A stretch of 5,182 bases of DNA from an uncultured Sulfurovum sp. (lineage in GTDB: Bacteria > Campylobacterota > Campylobacteria > Campylobacterales > Sulfurovaceae): positions 1 through 5,182 of the forward strand of contig CALDBH010000018.1 in NCBI GenBank assembly GCA_937938065.1, in the 5' to 3' direction. Positions 1 through 4,675 of this stretch are shown here, piece after piece. The position numbers and the translations under genes were made by a program. The notes beneath the pieces were generated by a model, which was not told where the DNA came from, made no database searches, and worked only from the letters and a program-made list of their open reading frames with translations. Positions within the stretch are counted from its first letter, which is position 1; each line of letters begins with the position of its first letter.

Positions 1-490
1 AGACTTCATCTGCTTCTTCACGGATCTTGGAAAGCATTAGTTCTTTATCATCCAAAAGTTTTTTAGTCCATGATTTTGCTTCAGCAGATGCATTTTTACG
101 CTCTAGAATGGTATGGTAAAGTGTATCTACTACGCCATAAATGGCATCTGTATCTACCTCTTGATCCAATATGATCTTATCTTGCATGACAGACGTAAAG
201 AAACAGCTTTTACGACCTGTATGACAGGCCACACCATTTTGTTTTATCTTAAGTATCACAGTGTCGGCATCACAATCAAGAAGTACATCTTTGACCTCTT
301 GGGTATGGTCAGAACTTTCACCTTTTTTCCAGATACGTTGTTTACTTCGGCTGAAGTAGTGTGCATATCCTGTAGAGAGGGTAAGATTATACGCTTCTTC
401 ATTCATATAGGCAAGCATAAGCACTTCAGATGTCTCAAAGTCTTGAGCGATGGCAGGTATAAGAGGGTTCTTGTTCCAGTCTATTTGCAT
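1..490 (-). CDS. hisIE: Bifunctional phosphoribosyl-AMP cyclohydrolase / phosphoribosyl-ATP pyrophosphatase, 3' end missing
   Basis: HisIE carries out steps 2 and 3 of histidine biosynthesis in the cytoplasm: the HisE part hydrolyses phosphoribosyl-ATP to phosphoribosyl-AMP, and the HisI part opens the adenine ring. The visible 163 residues start MQIDWNKNPL. The HisI domain fills about residues 5-105. It has the SRSKQRIWKKGESSDH block (47-62), the DCDAD block (72-76) with the three Asp expected to bind Mg2+, and Cys73, Cys89 and Cys96 (in ACHTGRKSC) as the expected zinc ligands. From about residue 117 a HisE-type helical domain begins, with SWTKKLL (140-146) and EEADEV (158-163); the rest lies beyond the window edge. 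The ATG at 490 is chosen because GGAG (499-502) lies 8 nt upstream and because HisI proteins start close to this point. No internal defect is visible. The identity is firm; whether it is fully bifunctional depends on the missing end. Confidence 0.95.
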   Translation of the reverse strand, partial: MQIDWNKNPLIPAIAQDFETSEVLMLAYMNEEAYNLTLSTGYAHYFSRSKQRIWKKGESSDHTQEVKDVLLDCDADTVILKIKQNGVACHTGRKSCFFTSVMQDKIILDQEVDTDAIYGVVDTLYHTILERKNASAEAKSWTKKLLDDKELMLSKIREEADEV

Positions 491-523
491 AGGGAAATCT
501 CCATAAGGAAAATATTTAATGTT

Positions 524-529
524 ATTATA
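524..529 (-). promoter_or_regulatory. Predicted -10 box of hisIE
   Basis: Read on the minus strand this is a perfect TATAAT. It would start transcription near position 517 and leave a leader of about 27 nt containing the GGAG ribosome binding site at 499-502. No convincing TTGACA -35 is present, which is usual for sigma-70 promoters in Campylobacterota. Inferred from sequence only. Confidence 0.5.
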
Positions 530-630
530 TCGATTGTATACATTAGAGGAGCTTTTTTGGATTTTATAGGTCACAATGATCACTATGAGACATTAAAAAA
601 TATTTTAGGATAAATGTTCTATTTTTGAAC

Positions 631-636
631 TATAAT
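631..636 (+). promoter_or_regulatory. Predicted -10 box for leader ORF and dioxygenase
   Basis: A perfect TATAAT preceded by a T-rich stretch (ATTTTTGAAC). A start near 643 would give a short leader of about 27 nt ending at the ATG at 670. There is no TTGACA at the -35 position (GGATAA region instead). Because the predicted start lies just before the AAGGAG at 658-663, ribosomes should first load at the ATG at 670, not at 714. Confidence 0.55.
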
Positions 637-649
637 GTCAGGTAAATTA

Positions 650-669
650 AAAAAGCCAAGGAGCTTTTT
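650..669 (+). promoter_or_regulatory. Short hairpin presenting the leader ribosome binding site in its loop
   Basis: AAAAAGC (650-656) can pair with GCTTTTT (663-669), a 7-bp helix of five A-U and two G-C pairs closing the loop CAAGGA. The Shine-Dalgarno AAGGAG (658-663) lies in the loop and the first pair of the 3' arm, 6 nt before the ATG at 670. The helix is weak, so it might tune initiation or mean nothing; no test was possible. The Shine-Dalgarno itself is clear. Confidence 0.4.
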
Positions 670-717
670 ATGTACTGTTTTTTCTTCCAATCTCAATTTT
701 ATGATTTTATTCAATGA
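670..717 (+). CDS. Putative 15-aa leader peptide overlapping the dioxygenase start
   Basis: The frame ATG-TGA encodes MYCFFFQSQFYDFIQ. It has the best ribosome binding site in the region: AAGGAG 6 nt before the ATG and just downstream of a predicted TATAAT promoter. Its stop TGA (715-717) overlaps the ATG (714-716) of the dioxygenase gene as ATGA, the classical arrangement for translational coupling by termination and re-initiation. The downstream ATG has no Shine-Dalgarno of its own. Seven of the 15 residues are aromatic (5 Phe, 2 Tyr), which may simply reflect T-rich DNA. I do not recognise the peptide. Alternatives are a chance ORF, or a real N-terminus separated from the main frame by a sequencing or genuine indel. 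The peptide's existence as a product is inference. Confidence 0.4.
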   Translation: MYCFFFQSQFYDFIQ

Positions 718-1436
718 TACAAATAAGTACACATATTTATTGCGATACTTTATTTGAAAATATGGATATATCCAATAAACTTTTAGCAAATCAATATAAA
801 GATTATCCTTATCTGATCATTAAAAACTTTTTTTCATACGCATCATGTGAGAGGCTTGTAAAATTGGTTCAGGCTGATGAAGAAACAAAAAGAACAGCAC
901 AGGTAAAAATAGAAGTCATTTCGGGTATTATTCAAGCCGATGTCGTCGAAGAGTATCGCAAAACCAATATCTATAAATTAGATGCACTCTATGCAAAGTA
1001 TTATGATGATCAATTTATCAAATATAAGTCTGTGATAGAAGAGTATTTTTCTGTTGTATTGACGTTATCAACAGATGTACAGGTATTAGAGTATAAAGAG
1101 GGATTTTTTTACATTAAGCATGCAGATGATTCAAGTGAAATCATCAATCTGGATAAAGAGACTATAGGTTTTAAACTTGTTGCCCCACAACGAAAATTAT
1201 CGACGGTACTTTTTGCTACAAGTCATGAGACTCATGCACAAAATGGAGCTCAGAGTTTTAGTGGTGGAGAGTTGATGTTTAATTATCTCTATAACAGTGA
1301 AGGTGAATCTGTCAAAATAAAACCTGAAGCTGGAGATATGATTATTTTCCCTAGTAACCCTTATTTTTCACATGAAGTATTGCCGGTTGAAGGGGGATAT
1401 AGACTTACTTTGGTACAATGGCATGATACGATATAA
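714..1436 (+). CDS. 2OG-Fe(II) oxygenase (prolyl 4-hydroxylase / PKHD-like)
   Basis: A 240-aa protein with the layout of the 2-oxoglutarate- and Fe(II)-dependent dioxygenases, which couple 2OG decarboxylation to hydroxylation of a substrate. The N-terminal part contains YPYLIIKNFFSYASCERLV (31-49), the usual opening of this fold. The iron triad is His136 and Asp138 (in KHAD) and His220 (in YFSHEVLP). Arg230, ten residues after the distal His, is the expected 2OG-binding residue. The core strands RKLSTVLFAT (160-169), FSGGELMFNY (182-191) and KPEAGDMIIFPS (203-214) are typical of PKHD-type hydroxylases. No signal peptide or membrane segment is seen, so it is probably cytosolic. The start at 714 lacks a Shine-Dalgarno and overlaps the stop of the small ORF at 670-717; Met17 (762) is an alternative but also has no Shine-Dalgarno. 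The gene stands alone and converges on the SPFH gene. The substrate cannot be inferred. Confidence 0.85.
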   Translation: MIQISTHIYCDTLFENMDISNKLLANQYKDYPYLIIKNFFSYASCERLVKLVQADEETKRTAQVKIEVISGIIQADVVEEYRKTNIYKLDALYAKYYDDQFIKYKSVIEEYFSVVLTLSTDVQVLEYKEGFFYIKHADDSSEIINLDKETIGFKLVAPQRKLSTVLFATSHETHAQNGAQSFSGGELMFNYLYNSEGESVKIKPEAGDMIIFPSNPYFSHEVLPVEGGYRLTLVQWHDTI

Positions 1437-1474
1437 GTGAATTGAACTAATGGAAGATTAAAGGGAAAAGTGAA

Positions 1475-1504
1475 GTGGGTTGTATGGTGGAAAACCCACC
1501 ATAC
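1475..1504. terminator. Hairpin region between convergent genes, possible bidirectional terminator
   Basis: GTATGGTGG (1482-1490) and CCACCATAC (1496-1504) form a perfect 9-bp helix with a 5-nt loop. A competing 7-bp helix is possible between GTGGGTT (1475-1481) and AACCCAC (1493-1499). The site lies 10 nt past the SPFH stop codon and about 40 nt past the dioxygenase stop, where both transcripts should end. Neither side has a proper U tract: the plus side continues TATAATATATT and the minus side AACCCACTTCACTTTTCC. Intrinsic termination is therefore likely but not certain. Confidence 0.55.
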
Positions 1505-1513
1505 TATAATATA

Positions 1514-2602
1514 TTATTGTTGCCCAATAAGACGTTTTTCTTTGCTTTTTGCATCTACCCAGATGTTTGGTACTGCTCCACCAGGTGTAAGGAAGATCTG
1601 TGCATCTTTGTTGACTCTCAGTGCATCGTTGAATTTCGCCTGTGTTTTGATCTGCTCTAACTCGAGGAGTTTAGGTGTAAGTGAATTGGAGATAAGGGTA
1701 TTCGCTTTGGCTTGTTCTTCTGCTTCGATACGGATCTTGTCCGCTTCACCTTGTGCTTCGATACGATTTCTCTCTGCTTCACCACGTGCAACTTCTGCTG
1801 CTCTTTGTGCTTGTTGTTTTGCTTTTTCTTTCTCTTGTTCTGCGATGGTAACATCTTGTTTTGCTATCTGGACTCTCTCTATCTGGTCTTTGATCTTAGT
1901 AGGTAAGTTGATAGTTCTAAGTTCAACAGATTCAAGGATAACAGGTTTATTAAGAAGTGCATCTACACTCTCTTTTACTTTTACTTCGATTGCTGCTGCA
2001 ATTTGGTTACGCATTTCAGGAAGCTGCTCAGCTGTATATTGACCTACAACATCACGTACCACTTCACGCACTTTAGAGTTGATGATCTTCTCTTCCCAGC
2101 TTGTACCCCATTTTTCAATGGTTGCCGGTGCAGTTTCAGCCTTAAGTCTGTACTGTACAGCAATGTCGATATTGACAGTCAGTCCTCTTTTATCTAGTAC
2201 TGTGATTGCCGGGTTTCTTTTAAGTCCACCTTCAAGGTTTCTGTATGCGTCACCCAGTTCTCCTGTTCTTACATCAGAGTATGTGATCATTCTGATACGT
2301 GTATTGACAGGTATGATCTTTTGAAGCACAGGGACAAAAAAATGTAGTCCTGCTCCAAGAGGTTCTTGTTCAAATTTACCAGTATTGATTTTAATTCCAA
2401 CTTCACCAGAGTTGATGATCGTAAATGGTTTAAGTACAAAAAGTGCAAATCCTATGGCTACTATGATAAACATCCATGGCGCACCTTTACCCATGTTGCT
2501 TAGAGGGTTTTCAAAGTTGCTCCCTCGACCACCACTGTTATTGTTGTTTGAGTTATTACTCGGTTTTTTCTTTTTAAAATAGTCATTCATATCTGCTGGC
2601 AT
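1514..2602 (-). CDS. SPFH/band-7 (prohibitin-like) membrane protein
   Basis: A 362-aa SPFH-domain protein of the prohibitin/HflK-like group, which assemble into membrane-anchored oligomers that organise membranes or modulate proteases. In order: a short basic segment (10-13, KKKK), an Asn/Ser/Gly-rich linker (about 15-28), one membrane helix (about 43-60, WMFIIVAIGFALFVLKPF), the SPFH domain (about 60-240, with INSGEVGIKINTGKF and GAGLHFFVPVLQKIIPVNTR), then an Ala/Glu/Lys/Arg-rich coiled coil (about 238-302) and a tail with LTPGGAVPNIWVD (338-350). The topology is probably a cytoplasmic N-terminus with the SPFH domain in the periplasm. The ATG at 2602 is supported by AAGGAG 5 nt upstream. 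The gene follows ilvE with a 9-bp gap, so co-transcription is likely. The same gene pair is known in Campylobacter jejuni (Cj0269c ilvE, Cj0268c), where Cj0268c has been linked to adhesion and invasion. No role in valine or leucine metabolism is implied by this. The gene is intact. Confidence 0.9.
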   Translation of the reverse strand: MPADMNDYFKKKKPSNNSNNNNSGGRGSNFENPLSNMGKGAPWMFIIVAIGFALFVLKPFTIINSGEVGIKINTGKFEQEPLGAGLHFFVPVLQKIIPVNTRIRMITYSDVRTGELGDAYRNLEGGLKRNPAITVLDKRGLTVNIDIAVQYRLKAETAPATIEKWGTSWEEKIINSKVREVVRDVVGQYTAEQLPEMRNQIAAAIEVKVKESVDALLNKPVILESVELRTINLPTKIKDQIERVQIAKQDVTIAEQEKEKAKQQAQRAAEVARGEAERNRIEAQGEADKIRIEAEEQAKANTLISNSLTPKLLELEQIKTQAKFNDALRVNKDAQIFLTPGGAVPNIWVDAKSKEKRLIGQQ

Positions 2603-2607
2603 GTATG

Positions 2608-2613
2608 CTCCTT
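2608..2613 (-). promoter_or_regulatory. Ribosome binding site of the SPFH gene inside the ilvE stop
   Basis: On the minus strand AAGGAG overlaps the last two bases of the ilvE stop codon TAA (2614-2612) and lies 5 nt before the ATG at 2602. It fixes the SPFH start and points to a tightly coupled ilvE–SPFH transcript. Confidence 0.8.
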
Positions 2614-3532
2614 AGTTGATATATGTTAAATATTTAATATAGTCAGGGTTTTTACCTGCAACTACATCAAAATAGGCTGTTTGTAATTTTTCTGTGATCG
2701 GTCCTCTTGAACCTGTACCGATGATACGTGCATCTACTTCACGGATAGGTGTTACTTCTGCAGCTGTTCCTGTAAAGAAGGCTTCATCGGCGATGTAGAC
2801 CTCCTCACGAGTGACACGTCTTCTGACTACTTCTATCCCCATGTCTTTTGCCAAGTCTATAACAGTATGTTGTGTGATAGACTCCAGTGTATTGTCACTA
2901 GGTGGAGAGATGAGTACACCATCTCTTACCATGAAGAAAGCTGCACCTGATGCTTCTGCGATATACCCTTGGTCATCTTTAAGTAATGCTTCATCGTACC
3001 CGGCTTCAACCGCTTCATATTTCGCCATTTGAGAGTTAAGGTAGTTGGCTACAGCTTTGGCTTTACCCATACCTGATGTGTTGGGTGTTCTTGTCATGGA
3101 TGAGATTTTTGCTCTTACTCCTTTTTTAAGACCCTCTTCACCAAGATATGCACCCCATTCCCATGCAGAGATAGATACATTGACAGGACAGTCTTTATGG
3201 TAAAGGCCCATAACACCATACCCAAGATAAACAAGTGGTCTGATATAGGCACCATCAAAAAGTTCATTCTTCTGTAAGAGTTCTATCTGTGCATTATTGA
3301 GTTCTTCAGCTGTGTATGGTACATCCATCAGTGTCATCTTTGATGAGTTTAAAAGTCTTTGTGTGTGCTCTTGTAGTTTAAAGATCGCACATCTTCCATC
3401 TACTGTTTTGTAGGCTTTAGTTCCCTCTATGGCACCATTTCCATAATGTAGTGTATGTGTAAGTACATGTACTTTGGCATCATCCCAAGGTGTGAATTCA
3501 CCATCCATCCAGATGTATTTTGCTTTGTTCAT
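2612..3532 (-). CDS. ilvE: Branched-chain amino acid aminotransferase
   Basis: IlvE is the cytosolic PLP enzyme that makes the last transamination in valine, leucine and isoleucine synthesis, using glutamate as amino donor. The 306-aa product has the fold-type IV features. The N-terminal WMDGEFTPWDDAKVHVLTHT block (8-27) is followed by LHYGNGAIEGTKAY (28-41), RPLVYLGYG (98-106) and the PLP-binding Lys159 in GKAKAVANYL, the same number as the catalytic Lys of E. coli IlvE. The signature around Glu193 (EASGAAFF) and the phosphate-binding TGTAAEVTP (254-262) follow. The length matches the family. I chose the ATG at 3532, with GGAG 9 nt upstream. An in-frame TTG at 3547 would add five residues, but it overlaps that Shine-Dalgarno and has none of its own. 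It is the first gene of an operon with the SPFH gene. No attenuator leader rich in Val, Leu or Ile codons is seen upstream. Confidence 0.95.
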   Translation of the reverse strand: MNKAKYIWMDGEFTPWDDAKVHVLTHTLHYGNGAIEGTKAYKTVDGRCAIFKLQEHTQRLLNSSKMTLMDVPYTAEELNNAQIELLQKNELFDGAYIRPLVYLGYGVMGLYHKDCPVNVSISAWEWGAYLGEEGLKKGVRAKISSMTRTPNTSGMGKAKAVANYLNSQMAKYEAVEAGYDEALLKDDQGYIAEASGAAFFMVRDGVLISPPSDNTLESITQHTVIDLAKDMGIEVVRRRVTREEVYIADEAFFTGTAAEVTPIREVDARIIGTGSRGPITEKLQTAYFDVVAGKNPDYIKYLTYIN

Positions 3533-3581
3533 TATCGTTTGCTCCAAGACTTACCTATACGGCAGTCAAAATTAATGAATT

Positions 3582-3587
3582 ATTTTA
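3582..3587 (-). promoter_or_regulatory. Possible -10 box of the ilvE operon
   Basis: TAAAAT on the minus strand, within an AT-rich stretch about 50 nt before the ilvE ATG. It is the best candidate in the 203-bp divergent intergenic region 3533-3735, but it differs from TATAAT and has no matching -35. A weak call. Confidence 0.3.
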
Positions 3588-3635
3588 GCTAAATTGTTGT
3601 TAATAGTCGGTTATCTGATTCATACGTTTATCATA

Positions 3636-3662
3636 TGTATAATATTGCTTAATAACTATACA
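3636..3662. repeat. Interrupted inverted repeat TGTATA-N15-TATACA, possible operator
   Basis: TGTATA (3636-3641) and TATACA (3657-3662) are exact inverse complements separated by 15 bp, centred near 3649. The centre is about 45 bp upstream of the predicted -10 of the PDC gene and about 60 bp upstream of the candidate ilvE -10. This position suits an activator or shared regulator, but in AT-rich DNA such an element can arise by chance. No known regulator is recognised. Confidence 0.25.
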
Positions 3663-3691
3663 GTCTATGCTGTCGTACACAACTATTTTAT

Positions 3692-3700
3692 TGCTATACT
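3692..3700 (+). promoter_or_regulatory. Extended -10 promoter of the PDC membrane protein gene
   Basis: TGCTATACT is an extended -10 (TG-N-TATACT) that would start transcription near 3707 and give a leader of about 29 nt. The ribosome binding site AAGGA (3725-3729) then lies 6 nt before the ATG at 3736. An ATG at 3732 in another frame reaches a stop after six codons and is not the start. Confidence 0.55.
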
Positions 3701-3735
3701 TTCACTATGAATTATTAAGTGTAAAAGGAAAATGA

Positions 3736-4584
3736 ATGAAAGAATTTATTAATGTTTATGAAGAAAACCAGGAAGATATTGAAAAGTTCATCATCACAAC
3801 TTTGAAAAATATTGGTTCAATCTTAGCAGAAGAATCAAATATCTATAAGAAGATATTTAAAACATTTCCTTCCATGGAACTGCTTTACATTACAGATCAG
3901 GATTTTAATCAAACTTCTCCTAATATCTTTAGAAATAAAAAAGATGCATTGCAAGAGGGTAAAAACAGAGCTTATATGAGTACGAAAGTGACGCAAAAAG
4001 ATGAAGAGTTTTCCATAAGTTCCCCTTACATCAGTTCTGCAACAGGAAGAACTTGCATTACGGTGATGAAAAAAGAGGAAGATCAGTATGTTTTTATCGA
4101 TTTTAGACTTTCTGGGCTATTAGGAAGACTTGGCTTAGTCGAGTTAAATCCAGAGTTTAACAAATTTACAAAAATCTTTTATAAAGCAGTAGGTTTTTCA
4201 CTAATGGCCTTTGCTTTTTTTGCTATTATTTATGCACTGCTCGGATATGCTTCAAGTATTTTTATAGAAGGGAACTTCTCTCTTGATGCACTTTTTAAAC
4301 CCATTGTAGCACTTACTTTGGGACTGGCTATTTTTGACCTTGCCAAGACCATTTTGGAACGAGAAGTCTTTTTCAAGAATTACAGTAAAGAGGATGAAGA
4401 TGCAAATGTTTTAACGAAGTTTTCTATTGCTATTATCATCGCACTTTCCATTGAAGCATTGATGGTGGTGTTTAAGATCGCGTTACATGATTACTCACAG
4501 ATGATACATGCACTTTATCTGATCCTTGGTATCGCTCTGATTATCATATCATTGGGTGTCTATAGTTTTTTAGCAAAAAGATAA
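3736..4584 (+). CDS. PDC-like sensor domain protein with four C-terminal membrane helices
   Basis: A 282-aa protein whose exact family I cannot name. Residues 1-35 are helical and charged. Residues about 36-128 look like a small PDC/Cache-type sensor domain, with FPSMELLYITDQDFNQTSPN (44-63), SISSPYISSATGRTCITV (93-110) and YVFIDFRLSGLLGRLG (118-133). Four hydrophobic helices follow at about 151-174, 186-206, 229-250 and 257-279, and the protein ends in KR. The charged loop EREVFFKNYSKEDED (208-222) and the basic C-terminus suggest both lie inside. With an even number of helices and no N-terminal signal or helix, the PDC-like part would also be cytoplasmic. No kinase, GGDEF, EAL or methyl-accepting domain is present. 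Similar proteins occur in Campylobacterota, some labelled PDC sensor or general glycosylation pathway proteins; neither label proves a function. The gene has its own promoter and precedes a Crp/Fnr regulator gene by 91 bp with no clear terminator between. Confidence 0.75.
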   Translation: MKEFINVYEENQEDIEKFIITTLKNIGSILAEESNIYKKIFKTFPSMELLYITDQDFNQTSPNIFRNKKDALQEGKNRAYMSTKVTQKDEEFSISSPYISSATGRTCITVMKKEEDQYVFIDFRLSGLLGRLGLVELNPEFNKFTKIFYKAVGFSLMAFAFFAIIYALLGYASSIFIEGNFSLDALFKPIVALTLGLAIFDLAKTILEREVFFKNYSKEDEDANVLTKFSIAIIIALSIEALMVVFKIALHDYSQMIHALYLILGIALIIISLGVYSFLAKR

Positions 4585-4637
4585 GAGCTTGGATAACGGG
4601 TTTTATTAAAATAAGTTTGTATTATATTAGGTTCCTA

Positions 4638-4646
4638 TGGTATACT
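4638..4646 (+). promoter_or_regulatory. Extended -10 promoter of the Crp/Fnr-family gene
   Basis: TGGTATACT is an extended -10 (TG-N-TATACT). It predicts a transcript start near 4653, inside the palindrome at 4650-4665, and a leader of about 23 nt to the ATG at 4676. There is no good -35. Confidence 0.55.
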
Positions 4647-4649
4647 TTT

Positions 4650-4665
4650 CTTGATTTAAATCAAG
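4650..4665. promoter_or_regulatory. Perfect FNR/CRP-type operator over the transcription start
   Basis: CTTGATTTAAATCAAG is a perfect 16-bp palindrome and contains the FNR consensus TTGAT-N4-ATCAA. It starts 4 bp after the predicted -10 box and so covers the likely start site. Its 3' end shares the AAG of the Shine-Dalgarno AAGGA (4663-4667). A Crp/Fnr protein bound here would block RNA polymerase, so the simplest reading is negative autoregulation by the gene just downstream. That the gene's own product binds here is inference. Confidence 0.7.
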
Positions 4666-4675
4666 GAATTTACCT

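Noticed and set aside
113..613. Plus-strand 166-codon frame
   Set aside because: It is almost wholly antisense to hisIE, whose conserved metal-binding motifs are unmistakable; the plus-strand translation has no family features.
557..613. 18-codon ORF with TTG start after GAGGAG
   Set aside because: Too short, non-ATG start, no clear promoter and no recognisable product; kept only as part of a finding about the repeated element.
1470..2042. Plus-strand 190-codon frame rich in Ser, Ala and Cys
   Set aside because: Antisense shadow of the SPFH coiled-coil region, where repeated Glu/Ala/Gln codons leave the opposite strand open.
2530..2566. Asn-codon-rich tract in the SPFH gene, possible simple repeat for phase variation
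   Set aside because: The codons are mixed AAT/AAC/AGT and do not form a uniform tandem repeat or long homopolymer, so slippage is not expected to be notable.
3533..3547. TTG start extending IlvE by five residues
   Set aside because: The TTG overlaps the Shine-Dalgarno GGAG of the ATG at 3532 and has no binding site of its own; Lys159 numbering also fits the ATG start.
4585..4637. Possible terminator after the PDC protein gene
   Set aside because: Only short A/T self-complementary stretches such as TTTTATTAAAA are present; no G-C stem followed by a U tract could be found.
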